Origin: Mariniradius saccharolyticus AK6
Lineage (GTDB): Bacteria > Bacteroidota > Bacteroidia > Cytophagales > Cyclobacteriaceae
Assembly (NCBI RefSeq): GCF_000330725.2
Contig: NZ_AMZY02000010.1
Location: 186,001 to 250,000, forward strand
DNA length: 64,000 nt
Direction: 5' to 3'
Part shown: one piece after another, positions 27,378 through 36,790 of the stretch
How positions within the stretch are numbered: position 1 is the first letter of the stretch
Layout of the letters: the number at the start of each line of letters is the position of its first letter
Notes under the pieces: generated by a model
Told to the model about the DNA's origin: nothing
Database searches by the model: none
The model's input: the letters and a program-made list of their open reading frames with translations, nothing else
Made by a program: the position numbers and the translations under genes

Positions 27378-27991
27378 TGAAGGTCCGACTTTTTATAGTG
27401 GATGACCACTACATGGTGATTGAAGGTATACGCTCACTGCTACAGCAGGAGGAAGACATCGAGTGGATGGGGCATGCCACCAACGGTGAGTCCTGTTTGG
27501 CGTTTTTGGAGAAAGATGAACCCGACGTCATATTGATGGACATCAGTATGCCCGGGATGTCTGGCATTGAGCTTTGCAAAGAAGTGAAAAAACAACATCC
27601 TGGAATCCGGGTATTGGGATTGAGTACATTTGACCAGCGAAGCTTCGTGGAGAAAATGATCGAAAACGGGGCAAATGGCTATGTGCTAAAAAATGCCGGT
27701 AAGGATGAACTGCTGAAAGCAATACATGCAGCAAAAGCTTTCAAATCCTACCTGAGTTTTGAAGCAGTGAAGGCACTGAAAAGCGAATCGGGAGAAGCAC
27801 CAATTTTGACACGAAGGGAAAAGGAGATTTTGGAGCAAATTGCCGAAGGCCTGACAAATCAGGAAATCGCCGAAAAGCTTTTCATCAGCGTCACCACAGT
27901 CGATACCCACCGCAAGAACCTGATGCTGAAATTTGATGCGAAAAATGTCGCCGCCCTGATCCACCTTGCAGGCAAGTGTGGTTATTTGTGA
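27377..27991 (+). CDS. NarL/FixJ-family response regulator
   Basis: This 204-aa two-domain response regulator has a receiver domain with phosphoacceptor D55 in VILMDISMPGMSG, acidic pair D9-D10, a Thr/Ser switch in LGLSTFD and K104-type lysine in VLKNAG. A LuxR/GerE-type helix-turn-helix is at the C-terminus (LTRREKEILEQIAEGLTNQE followed by KLFISVTTVDTHRKNLMLKF). It overlaps the kinase stop codon by one base. It presumably activates nearby target promoters when phosphorylated by the TPR kinase; the divergent secreted-protein cluster is the obvious candidate target. Confidence 0.93.
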   Translation: MKVRLFIVDDHYMVIEGIRSLLQQEEDIEWMGHATNGESCLAFLEKDEPDVILMDISMPGMSGIELCKEVKKQHPGIRVLGLSTFDQRSFVEKMIENGANGYVLKNAGKDELLKAIHAAKAFKSYLSFEAVKALKSESGEAPILTRREKEILEQIAEGLTNQEIAEKLFISVTTVDTHRKNLMLKFDAKNVAALIHLAGKCGYL

Positions 27992-28053
27992 GAAATCTCC
28001 ACTTTATTAAGAAGGGTTTCGTTGATTTTCTTTATTTGCCATACCAAAAATCT

Positions 28054-30171
28054 TTACTCCACCCTCACCACTGGAAACTCCGTGATCCTAAGTGTCGTGC
28101 AGCCATATGGCACCAGGGTGATTTCACGTTTTCGGCGCTCAAGCTCAGCGGGGGAAATAACTTGTGGGATATTCTCGGAAAGCTCGGGTGCGCTCTTGAC
28201 AGTCCTCCACTCGGGCAAGTGGACTCCATTCAACCTCAGCTCGATCGGCGCATTCTCCAGATTCCAAGGGTAATCGCCGTTCCATTCTCTCTCTATCAAT
28301 GCCACATTCTCGGAAAGGTTGCGGAGAAAACTTTCTTCCAACGCATAATTCCAATCGCTTTTCGGAAACACTTCCCAAAATGCGCGGAAGCGGTCTTTCC
28401 TATCCTTTTGCCGTTCTTCTGATTCGACCTTTAAACTGAAAACCAAGGGCCCTCGTTCGATCGAAACCATTCCTTTGTACCAAGTTGAGGTTTTCAATTC
28501 CATGGGCAGGGTTAAAGTCACTTTGTCCCCATTTTTCCAGGTTCTATTCAGGACAGCGACTTGATTGGTGGCCACAAAATCCACTGCCTGCCCATTGAGG
28601 GTGATTTTGGGATCTTTCGCCCATGCCGGAATTCGCAAGTGGAACGGAAACTCGGCTTCCTTGGTGAGTTCCAATGCGAAATCAACGCGCTCACGAAACG
28701 GAAATCCCGTTGTCTCGACGATCTTGAGCGTTACGCCATCGGCCACCGTCATTTGGACCGTACTTGGCGCGTACAACAGGGCGGCGACACCACGGTCGGG
28801 AGTGGCATAGAACAGGTTTTGGACAAACTTCGGCCAAGACTGATGCATATTGGTGGTGCAGCAGGGGTACCCAGAGAGCACGCCGAACACAAAATCCGTC
28901 CCCTCGTGGTTGGTTTTTTCGAAGGAAGTTTCCAGTTGGTCGGTGAGTTCTACCTGATTTGCGGCCTGGAAATATTGTCTCGTCCGGTAATCGTCGGATG
29001 CCTGAGTCGGCAGGGCATTGTAGGTGATTCTTTCGAGCAGATCAGCAAATTCCATGTCGCCCGTGATTTTGAGGTTGGTTTCCAGGGAAAACATTTCTTC
29101 AGCAATCGAGCACAACTCGATGCCTTGGACGGGATTGTTGCCGTGCAACGGCTCATCGCCTCCATACATCCCTGTAGGCTGACCGTGGTATTGTTTGAGG
29201 TCGCCCAAGGCTTTTTTGACCGCAGGGAGGGCTTGGGAATCCTTGCTCTTCTGGTAATAGACCAAAGGTTGCTTTAGGCCTTGGGCCACATTGACGGTAT
29301 GCAATCCGGGAATTTTTGAAATGGTCAAAACCGCCATTTCCGTCGAATCAAAAGGATAACGCTTGAGTTTGTTGTAAAACCAAGTGTCGTCAAATTGGAA
29401 AGGATTTTCGGCATTGGTATAAATCTTCTGCCAAGGGAAGGTTTGCTCTTGGATCAAATCTCCCAGCTCAAGCAAAAAGGCATCTCCCGTGATGTTGTAC
29501 AGCCAATAGACCACCATCAGGTTATCACCCGCCCTTCGGTTGGCCCAAAGTGAAAGATGGTCCAAAGGCTTTTCTGGAAGCATTTTCAATTGGTATTGGA
29601 AATATTTGGTCAAGGCTGTAATCACCCGTTCGTCACCCGTGGCTTGGTAATACTGCTGCAGCACTTTGAGCATGACCATCTTTGGCCACCAATCTTCCCT
29701 TGGGCCTTTTTGAATGCCGCGTTCGGGCTCAGGTTCCGTCTCAAAAGGACTAGGGCCAAGATATCCGGATTCGGCTTGGTTGGCCAGTGTCCATTCTATC
29801 CAAGGCCGCGCCTTTTGTTTCAGTCGCTCATCGTCGAGGATATACGCCAGCGGCAACAAGCCATCGATCCAATACGGGCCTCTTTCCCAGCCGTCCCCAT
29901 CTCCGCCAAGCCAGCCGTTTCTAGGGCCGACGACCTCGGGATAAATCTCATCCAAATGCCCGGTGAGTCCATCAGCCATACGCCGCAATTGGTCCTCCAG
30001 CCAGCCATTGGCTTTGATGCTCCCCAGTGGAAGCTCCAAATACGGTGTAGCTGCCAAAGGCGACCGATTACTGAGGTAGTGGGCGTTTAGCGCATCAGGT
30101 TTTTTTTGTTCAGGCTTGGAACAAGACAGCAGAACTGCCCATAGGACGAATAACCAGACAGATTTGTACAT
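28054..30171 (-). CDS. GH127-like beta-L-arabinofuranosidase-type lipoprotein
   Basis: This 705-aa lipoprotein (leader with lipobox VLLSC) belongs to the family once called DUF1680, which includes GH127 beta-L-arabinofuranosidases. These enzymes use a zinc-bound cysteine as nucleophile. The expected residues are visible: E352-L-C354 in GIELCSIAEEM and the double cysteine C437-C438 in GYPCCTTNMHQ. The (alpha/alpha)6 barrel region (LPLGSIKANGWLEDQL, YWIDGLLPLAYIL) and a C-terminal beta domain are present. Related families (GH146 and others) share these residues, so exact specificity is open. No polysaccharide-uptake (SusCD) genes are nearby. It ends convergent with the response regulator gene, 62 nt away. 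Confidence 0.85.
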   Translation of the reverse strand: MYKSVWLFVLWAVLLSCSKPEQKKPDALNAHYLSNRSPLAATPYLELPLGSIKANGWLEDQLRRMADGLTGHLDEIYPEVVGPRNGWLGGDGDGWERGPYWIDGLLPLAYILDDERLKQKARPWIEWTLANQAESGYLGPSPFETEPEPERGIQKGPREDWWPKMVMLKVLQQYYQATGDERVITALTKYFQYQLKMLPEKPLDHLSLWANRRAGDNLMVVYWLYNITGDAFLLELGDLIQEQTFPWQKIYTNAENPFQFDDTWFYNKLKRYPFDSTEMAVLTISKIPGLHTVNVAQGLKQPLVYYQKSKDSQALPAVKKALGDLKQYHGQPTGMYGGDEPLHGNNPVQGIELCSIAEEMFSLETNLKITGDMEFADLLERITYNALPTQASDDYRTRQYFQAANQVELTDQLETSFEKTNHEGTDFVFGVLSGYPCCTTNMHQSWPKFVQNLFYATPDRGVAALLYAPSTVQMTVADGVTLKIVETTGFPFRERVDFALELTKEAEFPFHLRIPAWAKDPKITLNGQAVDFVATNQVAVLNRTWKNGDKVTLTLPMELKTSTWYKGMVSIERGPLVFSLKVESEERQKDRKDRFRAFWEVFPKSDWNYALEESFLRNLSENVALIEREWNGDYPWNLENAPIELRLNGVHLPEWRTVKSAPELSENIPQVISPAELERRKREITLVPYGCTTLRITEFPVVRVE

Positions 30172-30281
30172 GGATCGACGAGGTTGATTTTCGGAAAAAC
30201 CAAGTTAACGATCTGTCTCACAAAAAGGAATAAATGTGCTGAGAGACGGGGGCTGGCCAATTCGGTCGGCGGATTTTTTGA

Positions 30282-31082
30282 TCAAATTTTTTCGACACCC
30301 TCCACGTCCACTTCAAAAGTCCAAACTAAATCCTGACAATCATTGGACACATTTGATCCTGGACATTTTTGCTGGGTTCCTGAGATCAGGTAGCCGTTTC
30401 CCCGAGAGGTGAATTCCAAGGTTTTCCCGTATTCATTGAAAAATTCCCCGTAGGTCTTTTGCCAAACAAGGTTTCCCTGCCGATCAATTTTAAGGAGCAA
30501 TGCATCATAATTTCCTGCCCCAAAGGAACTCGTAGAGCCAAGCACCAAGCACCCTCCATCGGTTGCGGCAAGGGCTTGTCCTGCACGGTCGTAACTGGTG
30601 CCTCCAAAAGTTTTTTGCCAAATGATTTTTCCATCAGAAGCCTTTTTGGTGACTTCTATATCGCATTCAGTGGGGGAACCGCAGTTGACTGTAGCGACTT
30701 CGAAAACAGAGCCATCGCCGAAATCTGATATTCCTGAGTCGGTAAAGGGCCAAAACAGGTAGGTAGAAAGTGCAAAACAAATAACTCCGATTGCTCCCAA
30801 TACGGAAAACTTACTTGCTATGAGGGTTTGAATAATGGCATTCATTTTTTGAAAGGGTTTGGATTGTGGCACATGGTTTTTCTCTTCCGACTCCAACAAA
30901 ATCATCTCCAAATCCACCTCAAGTGCTCGGGCCAGAATCCTCAAGGAATAGAGACTCGGCTTCACTTCCGCGTTCTCTATGCGTTGGACCGTCCGCAGGG
31001 ACACGCCGCTGCGATCGGACAATTCCTGTTGAGTCCACCCTTTTGCTACTCGAAGCGACCTGATTTTCTTTGCTGAAGTCAC
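30282..31082 (-). CDS. Membrane-tethered XRE-family regulator
   Basis: This protein of about 266 residues joins an N-terminal HTH_3/XRE DNA-binding domain (KIRSLRVAKGWTQQELSDRS, then TVQRIENAEVKPS) to a single membrane helix (FSVLGAIGVICFALSTYLFW). The extracytoplasmic part has repeats of the WQKTFGG...DGGxxVxG...D(A/L)xLLKID type (WQKTFGGTSYDR and WQKTYGEFFNEY). Such repeats normally occur in secreted beta-propeller-like proteins. No ATG is available. GTG at 31080-31082 is taken as start, with AAGGAG 10 nt upstream; TTG codons at 31088 and 31115 are alternatives. It is divergent from the CotH gene. Direct signal transduction across the membrane without a kinase is inferred. Confidence 0.75.
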   Translation of the reverse strand: MTSAKKIRSLRVAKGWTQQELSDRSGVSLRTVQRIENAEVKPSLYSLRILARALEVDLEMILLESEEKNHVPQSKPFQKMNAIIQTLIASKFSVLGAIGVICFALSTYLFWPFTDSGISDFGDGSVFEVATVNCGSPTECDIEVTKKASDGKIIWQKTFGGTSYDRAGQALAATDGGCLVLGSTSSFGAGNYDALLLKIDRQGNLVWQKTYGEFFNEYGKTLEFTSRGNGYLISGTQQKCPGSNVSNDCQDLVWTFEVDVEGVEKI

Positions 31083-31227
31083 GGCCAAAATTCTCCTTTC
31101 ATTTCCTGTTGTCAAACGTCGACGCTACGTCATCCTCACGTCATTTGGAAAAACCCACCTGAAGCCGTAATGTTTGGTATTGTTTTTTGATTCAAACATT
31201 GCTGAATCGCAATCCGTAAAAATCAAC

Positions 31228-31235
31228 TAATTTTG
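31228..31235 (+). promoter_or_regulatory. Candidate -7 box of the CotH gene
   Basis: TAATTTTG at 31228-31235 matches the Bacteroidota TAnnTTTG element exactly and lies 18 nt before the CotH ATG. A TTG at 31199-31201 is 26 nt upstream, farther than the usual 19, so the -33 element is doubtful. Confidence 0.3.
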
Positions 31236-31253
31236 TTTCCAAAATCAACATTT

Positions 31254-32714
31254 ATGCAAGGCAAATTCAATCACATTTTTTGGGTAGCGATCATCAGTCT
31301 CTTCATTTGGACTGGATGCAAGGAACCCGTCGAGGTAATGGTTCCCATAGGCGACGATGGACAGGTTTTTGCCATCGACACCGAGGACAGTAAGATTCCC
31401 TACATCGTCATCGACACCCGCGGTGCTTCGATTCCCTACGAACCCGGTGTCGTTGCCCAAATGAAAATCTATGAGGAGAAAAAGCTCATCCAAACCCAAA
31501 GGATCGACATCGAGTACAGGGGAAAAACTTCCTTCCGCCTTTCTGACAAAAAAGGCTTCAACTTCGAAACCATCGATGACGCGGGAGAAGGAACGGATGT
31601 ATCCCTGCTTGGATTGCCAAAAGAGGAAGATTGGCGCTTGATTGGCCATGTGGTGAATGTATCCGAAAAATACATCTGGGACAGGAGCCTGATATACAAC
31701 CCTGTGGCTTATGAGCTTTCCAATCGGATCGGAAAATACGCCAGTCGCGGAAAGCTTGTCGAGATCGAGGTCAATGGCGAGTACATGGGCGTATATTTTC
31801 TCTGCGAAAAACTGAAACGCGATAGCCAGCGGATCGATATCAAGTCCCTCAACGCCAGTTCTACCAACCTGACGGGAGGCTATATCCTCAAGATCGACAA
31901 AGCCGACGCGGGACCCGAACATGACGGCGCACCGCTTTCCTATTTTCTAAACAACTGGGACGATGATGCGCGCTACACCGCACAAAACAGCTTTAGGAGT
32001 CAATACGACATCAACCGCAATGTCATAACGTTTCCACCATTTGCACCACCGTATCACACCAATCAATACCTGGAGACGTATTTCATGTACGAGTATCCCA
32101 ATGCGGAAGACATCACGGACGCGCAGGAGGCCTACATCGCAAACTATCTCCACGAATTTGAGACCGCTTTGATCCAAGACAATTTTGGGGCGGGCCAAAG
32201 GACCTATGCCAACTATATCGAGATCGGGAGTTTTGTGGACTATTTCATCATCAACGAGCTCTGCCGCAATGTGGACGGCTATCGCCTCAGTACCTTTCTG
32301 GTGAAAGATAGGGATGGCAAGTTGGCCATGGGACCGGTTTGGGATTTCAATATCGGTTTTGACGAAGGAGGGAGAATCCCGATGGATGACTGGGTGATCA
32401 ACTACAACAGCCTTGTAGACAGGGATCCTTGGATGCTACCCTTTTGGTGGACCAGACTGATGGAAGACCCCGTGTTCAGGCAAGCATTGAAAACCCGTTG
32501 GACAAGTCTGCGTAGTGGCCCACTGAGCAATGCAAACCTCCAAAACCTCGTGGCAGAAACTGCCAAGTATCTCCAAGACAACGAAGCCGTCACCCGCAAC
32601 TACGCCAAATGGGAAGTAAGCAAAGACCGCACTTACGAGCAAGCTATCCTCGACCTACAAAATTTCCTCAGCCAACGCGCCAATTGGATGGATGGAAGGA
32701 TTGGGGCCTTTTAG
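31254..32714 (+). CDS. CotH kinase family lipoprotein
   Basis: This 486-aa exported protein has a lipoprotein-type leader (SLFIWTGC) and belongs to the CotH kinase family, related to the spore-coat protein kinase CotH. Landmarks are VEIEVNGEYMGVYFLCEKLK near residue 165-185, with GGYILKIDKAD following, and the metal-binding GPVWDFNIGFDEGGR around 360. In other bacteria CotH proteins phosphorylate exported or surface proteins. Here the target is unknown. The ATG at 31254 starts the leader; another start seven codons upstream is less likely. The gene is divergent from the membrane-tethered regulator, which might control it. Confidence 0.87.
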   Translation: MQGKFNHIFWVAIISLFIWTGCKEPVEVMVPIGDDGQVFAIDTEDSKIPYIVIDTRGASIPYEPGVVAQMKIYEEKKLIQTQRIDIEYRGKTSFRLSDKKGFNFETIDDAGEGTDVSLLGLPKEEDWRLIGHVVNVSEKYIWDRSLIYNPVAYELSNRIGKYASRGKLVEIEVNGEYMGVYFLCEKLKRDSQRIDIKSLNASSTNLTGGYILKIDKADAGPEHDGAPLSYFLNNWDDDARYTAQNSFRSQYDINRNVITFPPFAPPYHTNQYLETYFMYEYPNAEDITDAQEAYIANYLHEFETALIQDNFGAGQRTYANYIEIGSFVDYFIINELCRNVDGYRLSTFLVKDRDGKLAMGPVWDFNIGFDEGGRIPMDDWVINYNSLVDRDPWMLPFWWTRLMEDPVFRQALKTRWTSLRSGPLSNANLQNLVAETAKYLQDNEAVTRNYAKWEVSKDRTYEQAILDLQNFLSQRANWMDGRIGAF

Positions 32715-32788
32715 AATTTGACTAGCGTTTGGTGATTGTGATTGGAAAAAAATTTCCCGGAATTTACTCAAATGAAAAAAGCGCCAAT

Positions 32789-33079
32789 TCAGACTGTTGA
32801 TAATGGTCTTGAGGAATGGTGTACCAACAATATTTCTACCTTGTCAAGGCCCTCAAACTGATAGATTATGCGGTAGTTTCCTTCGATCAATTCCCTTATA
32901 CTGTCGTCGTTTTTTTCGGGAACAATCCTACCTATTTCAGGCATTGTTTTCAAAATATTAACTTTATTAAAAAGTTTTGAAACTATAGAAGCAGCATATT
33001 TTGGAGAATGACGCTCGCAGTAGGTTGCTATACTGGTCAAGTCATCCACTGCTCTTTCAGTCCAGACTACTTTAACCAC
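32789..33079 (-). CDS. RelE/ParE-family toxin
   Basis: This 96-aa protein has the RelE/ParE fold: VVWTERAVDDLTSIATYCER at the N-terminus, the central SIVSKLFNKVNILKTMPEIG and the strand-turn segment RELIEGNYRIIYQ, ending in VEILLVHHSSRPL. It overlaps the preceding antitoxin gene by 13 nt. ParE toxins usually inhibit DNA gyrase and RelE types cleave mRNA; which applies here cannot be decided, though the RxLIxGNYRIIY pattern is closer to ParE. Confidence 0.87.
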   Translation of the reverse strand: MVKVVWTERAVDDLTSIATYCERHSPKYAASIVSKLFNKVNILKTMPEIGRIVPEKNDDSIRELIEGNYRIIYQFEGLDKVEILLVHHSSRPLSTV

Positions 33080-33252
33080 TTTTCCAGTTTCTTTTTGGCC
33101 TCTTTTTCTAAATAGACTTTACCCTCGCGGACCTGCTGTTGGCCTTCTTCAATTTTTTCCAATACCAACAAACGTTCAATCAAGTCGTCAAGGGAAAACT
33201 CCTCAGGAAAATCTTGAATTTGTTCAATCAGTTGTGCCTTTTTCATTTTCAT
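33067..33252 (-). CDS. Antitoxin partner of ParE-like toxin
   Basis: This 61-aa highly charged protein (MKMKKAQLIEQIQDFPEEFS...) precedes and overlaps the ParE-like toxin by 13 nt, as expected for a type II toxin-antitoxin operon. The sequence is largely helical with a Lys/Glu-rich C-terminus (EEGQQQVREGKVYLEKEAKK). Similar small proteins are annotated as addiction-module components in Bacteroidota. An alternative ATG lies two codons inside. Confidence 0.78.
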   Translation of the reverse strand: MKMKKAQLIEQIQDFPEEFSLDDLIERLLVLEKIEEGQQQVREGKVYLEKEAKKKLEKWLK

Positions 33253-33592
33253 AGGTTTATTGGGTGCGTATACTTATGGTCTTCGATTTTTCCAGTCATG
33301 CCTATCCCGAAGGTTTACGCATTTCCCTTCCTAAGTTAGCACATTCTTCTGACTAATCACTAAACGAAAGAAACACCCATTTCTGGTTTCCAATATCTCA
33401 TCGTACAGGCATCGTAAATCGCCATACCCCGTTTTTTCAATCTGGGCCCGAGTGGAGAAAGCAGTTCAAATTCAACCTTACAACTTGTAAACCTTGAAAA
33501 GTATAAATCAATACCCCACTCCTGTAATTCCCCTATTGATCCCGCGTCGAATGTCTTACTTTTTGACTACATACAAACCCATTCGACCTCTT
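33253..33592. other. Divergent intergenic region
   Basis: About 340 bases separate the antitoxin start from the esterase start on the opposite strand. No gene, strong hairpin or convincing promoter pair was recognised. It must contain both divergent promoters. Confidence 0.4.
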
Positions 33593-34912
33593 ATGAAAAA
33601 GCTTTACCTCGTTTTGATTTTGGCTGCCGTGTTCGGCCACATTTCGATCCATACACTTAGCGCTTATCCCAAAGTTTCTGATGAAAATACCGCTGCCGCT
33701 CCAGGCGATTACCGTTGGGTGGTAGAAGGATTTGACTGGGGACCGGCTGTCAACAAGGTAATTCTCACGCTCAGTGAATCGGCCAAAGAAGCCAACGCTG
33801 CCCAATACCAGGTCTTCGCTTCGAGGAGTCTGGAAGGCGTAGAGATCGCGCCAGAAAGCGCATCCGGTAACCGCACGGTCGTGTATGCCTACGTTTCTGA
33901 CGAAAAAGGAAACAGAGTCGCTGAGGGAAAACATGTCACCTTGGTATTGGCGGTAAGCCCGGTGATGCCTTTGGGCTCCCCATTCCAATATACCCGCATC
34001 AACAACCGCGGTGGCAACTATTGGGTAGACTATAAGCTGACCATCATCCATACAAAAACCGGAAGGATTTGGAACAATCCTGTTGGAAAGATCATGCCAC
34101 TCGTCGACAATTTTGACCTGACGGGAAAATTCAGCTACGGCAACAACCAAACCATGTCGTATGCCAGCTACACACCTTCAAAAACCACGGGTAAAGTTCC
34201 ATTGATCATTTGGCTGCATGGTGGCGGTGAAGGTGGATTTGATCCGACAATGGCTTTGTTGGGAAATAGGGCGGCAAACTATGCCTCGCCGGAAATCCAG
34301 GTCCTTTTTGGCGGCGCTTACGTCTTGGCCCCGCAAGCGCCCACTTTCTGGATGCAGGGCCCCGAGGGGATGACAAGGGGCAAGGACAATGACGTGTACA
34401 ATCAGGCTGTTTTTGCCTTAATCCAGGATTTCGTAGCCAAAAATCCCAACATCGATCCGAAAAGAATATACGTGGGCGGTTGTTCCAATGGTGGTTACAT
34501 GTCGCTCAAGCTGATTTTGGAGCATCCGGATTATTTCGCAGCAGGCTATATCAGTGCACTCGCCTACAACAACGAGTTCATTACCGATGCCCAAATCCAA
34601 AAAATCAAGAACGTCCCGATGTGGTTTATCCACGCCAAGGAGGACCCAACCACAGTCGCCGACCAAACGGTCGTGCCGCTGTACCACAGACTAAAAGCCG
34701 CCGGTGCGAAGAACGTCTATTTCACCTTCTACGACCATGTTACCGACATCACGGGATTTTATGGCGGGGAAAATTTCCGCTACAATGCGCATTGGTCATG
34801 GATCTATAGCCACGCAAACTTGGCCCGCAGGGACTTCGATGGCTCAGCGGTAATGCTCAACGGCAGGCCGGTAACGATTATGGAATGGATGGCTGCACAG
34901 CGGAAGAAATAA
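33593..34912 (+). CDS. Exported esterase with N-terminal Ig-like domain
   Basis: This 439-aa exported serine hydrolase has a leader (LYLVLILAAVFGHISIHTLS). The N-terminal ~170 residues resemble the Ig-like domain that precedes EstA-type esterases (DYRWVVEGFDWGPAVNKVIL). The alpha/beta-hydrolase part begins VPLIIWLHGGGEGG and carries the nucleophile in GGCSNGGYMS (GxSxGG form). A late Asp in HAKEDPTTV and a His near WFIHAK...YDHVTD complete the likely triad. The ATG at 33593 was selected because it opens the leader; upstream in-frame codons lack signal character. The substrate is probably an ester-linked carbohydrate or polymer, but this is not determined. Confidence 0.8.
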   Translation: MKKLYLVLILAAVFGHISIHTLSAYPKVSDENTAAAPGDYRWVVEGFDWGPAVNKVILTLSESAKEANAAQYQVFASRSLEGVEIAPESASGNRTVVYAYVSDEKGNRVAEGKHVTLVLAVSPVMPLGSPFQYTRINNRGGNYWVDYKLTIIHTKTGRIWNNPVGKIMPLVDNFDLTGKFSYGNNQTMSYASYTPSKTTGKVPLIIWLHGGGEGGFDPTMALLGNRAANYASPEIQVLFGGAYVLAPQAPTFWMQGPEGMTRGKDNDVYNQAVFALIQDFVAKNPNIDPKRIYVGGCSNGGYMSLKLILEHPDYFAAGYISALAYNNEFITDAQIQKIKNVPMWFIHAKEDPTTVADQTVVPLYHRLKAAGAKNVYFTFYDHVTDITGFYGGENFRYNAHWSWIYSHANLARRDFDGSAVMLNGRPVTIMEWMAAQRKK

Positions 34913-34925
34913 TCCCGACTTCTAT

Positions 34926-34964
34926 CAACAAAAAACCTCAGTGATGATCTGAGGTTTTTTGTTG
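34926..34964. terminator. Bidirectional intrinsic terminator
   Basis: A perfect 16-bp stem: CAACAAAAAACCTCAG at 34926-34941 and CTGAGGTTTTTTGTTG at 34949-34964, with loop TGATGAT. The A and T tracts on both arms make it suitable for terminating the convergent esterase and peptidase genes. Confidence 0.85.
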
Positions 34965-34985
34965 CTTGTTATCGACACACAGTCC

Positions 34986-36545
34986 TTAATTTTCTGTTTG
35001 ACGGTCGTAGGATTTAATGATCTCCTCAAAATAATGGATCATACGGTTGAATGCCTCGATCGATATGTACTCGTTTTCGCTGTGGATGGTCCTTTGTTCG
35101 GAAGCGTTTAGGACTACGGGAAGGAATCGATAGACATTTTTGCTTACCAATTCATACTTATAGGCATCCGTTCCCCCGATTGTGATGTAAGGCGTAGCTA
35201 CCGCTTCCGGAAAAATCCTCCCAATCGTCTCTTGGATCACTTCAAAACCCCGGGTGTCCGTCGGAGAGATATTGGAAGCTTCCCTTGGTGTACCGACCTC
35301 TTCCAATCGCACCTCAAATCCTTCGCATGCATTTTCCACGTGTTTTCTAACATCCTCCACGGTATTGCCAGGAAGGATTCTGAAATTGACCACGAAATCG
35401 ACTTCCGATTCCAGCACATTGGCAGCCTTGCTCCCTGACATCATCGTCAGCGCCGTGGTGGTGCGAACAAGGGCATTTGTGCTCGGGGTTTTGGTGAAAT
35501 TGTTCAAAAGCATCGACTCAAACAGCCAACGGTTGGCGATGGCCATGCGGGAGGCGAAGGGCATTTCCCCACCCACGTTGTTGAGGAAATTTTCCATCGG
35601 AGGTATCAGCATCGCAGGCATTTGGTTTTCCTCCAAACGCTGCATGATAACGGCGGCTTTTCCAATCGCACTTTGGAGTGGCGGCATGGACGAGTGACCG
35701 CCCAATCCCTTCACGTGGATCCGAAGTGACAATAGCCCTTTTTCCGCCATTCCAACCAAGGCAATATCCTTGTCCAACAAGCCGACGCTGCCTTTTGCCG
35801 AAATGAGGCCGCCTTCATCAAAGACCGCATCAAACTCGATCCCTTTGCTTTTGAAATCCGCCGCGATCTTTGCCGCACCTTGCCTCCCACCCACTTCCTC
35901 ATCATGCCCAAAGGCAAAGTAAACATCCCGCTCGGGTTGATGTCCCATCAACATCAGTTTCTCGGCGGCTTCCAAAATCGCGAACAGCATGTTTTTCATG
36001 TCCAAAGAACCCCGTCCATAAATCCGGCCATTGGCGATGGCGCCCGAAAAGGGAGGAAAATCCCAGGATTCCGAGATGGAGTCTATGGGTGCTAAAGCTT
36101 GGTCCTGCGGCCTGAAAACCAAGTCTTCAACCGCTATCGTATCAGCCATCGGGTCGTAGCCTGCGACAGGGACCACATCGTAGTGGGAAAGAAAAAGTAT
36201 AGGCTTCAGGTCCGCTTGCTTTCCCTTCCATCTGAAAATCATGCCATACCCGTTTACCTCATCATACTCCATTTGCGCAAAAATCACCGGGTAAGACTCC
36301 TTTAGATATGCCTTGAACTGATCAAAAGGCGCGTAGTCGAAAGCCTCATAGTCGGCGTTGGAGATGGTAGGAATGCGAAGCCCACCTGCAAATCTTTTGA
36401 GTGAAGTTTCAGAGATCGGGCTTAACTCAAGTGGGCTGTTGGACTTGGCTGTATTTTCTGAAAAGGGATAGGTCCAAGTATTGAATACGACCAATCCGAT
36501 GAGGAAAAGGATGATGACGAGCAGAAAGCTTAGGATTTTTTTCAT
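34986..36545 (-). CDS. M20-family metallopeptidase
   Basis: This 519-aa peptidase of family M20 (carboxypeptidase/PM20D1-like) has an N-terminal hydrophobic anchor (LLVIILFLIGLVVFNTWTY). The di-zinc site is seen in LFLSHYDVVPVAG (His-x-Asp), YGRGSLDMKNMLF (bridging Asp), HDEEVGG (catalytic Glu plus ligand Glu) and the C-terminal His in RTIHSENEYIS. The dimerisation domain (RIHVKGLGGHSSMPP) is also typical. It probably hydrolyses N-acyl amino acids or dipeptides outside the cytoplasm. It is monocistronic and convergent with the esterase. Confidence 0.9.
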   Translation of the reverse strand: MKKILSFLLVIILFLIGLVVFNTWTYPFSENTAKSNSPLELSPISETSLKRFAGGLRIPTISNADYEAFDYAPFDQFKAYLKESYPVIFAQMEYDEVNGYGMIFRWKGKQADLKPILFLSHYDVVPVAGYDPMADTIAVEDLVFRPQDQALAPIDSISESWDFPPFSGAIANGRIYGRGSLDMKNMLFAILEAAEKLMLMGHQPERDVYFAFGHDEEVGGRQGAAKIAADFKSKGIEFDAVFDEGGLISAKGSVGLLDKDIALVGMAEKGLLSLRIHVKGLGGHSSMPPLQSAIGKAAVIMQRLEENQMPAMLIPPMENFLNNVGGEMPFASRMAIANRWLFESMLLNNFTKTPSTNALVRTTTALTMMSGSKAANVLESEVDFVVNFRILPGNTVEDVRKHVENACEGFEVRLEEVGTPREASNISPTDTRGFEVIQETIGRIFPEAVATPYITIGGTDAYKYELVSKNVYRFLPVVLNASEQRTIHSENEYISIEAFNRMIHYFEEIIKSYDRQTEN

Positions 36546-36638
36546 GGAAAAGCTGAATCTTGATGATGGCTTGAATACTTGCGATTGAAGATAAATATAG
36601 TGAAAACTCAGTTTTGGAAACTGTCAAGATTCCCTTTA

Positions 36639-36785
36639 TCACTTTTCCCTCCTACACCGGTCGCTGCAATACTTGACTTCATCCCAGACTTTTTCCCACT
36701 TTTTTCTCCAGGTAAATGGACGGTTGCAGACCACGCAGGTCTTGGTAGGAAGGTGCTGTTTTTTGACGTTTTTGGGCATAATCAT
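36639..36785 (-). CDS. DUF2256 zinc-ribbon-like protein
   Basis: This very small protein (48 aa from the ATG at 36785, 46 from that at 36779) matches DUF2256. It has two CxxC pairs, [20 protein letters not shown] and YCSDRCRR, which probably bind zinc. It follows the photolyase gene by 5 nt; DUF2256 genes are known neighbours of cryptochrome/photolyase genes. The open frame extends upstream into the photolyase gene, but those residues are unlike the family. Its role in light or DNA repair is unproven. Confidence 0.85.
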   Translation of the reverse strand: MIMPKNVKKQHLPTKTCVVCNRPFTWRKKWEKVWDEVKYCSDRCRREK

Positions 36786-36790
36786 TGTCG

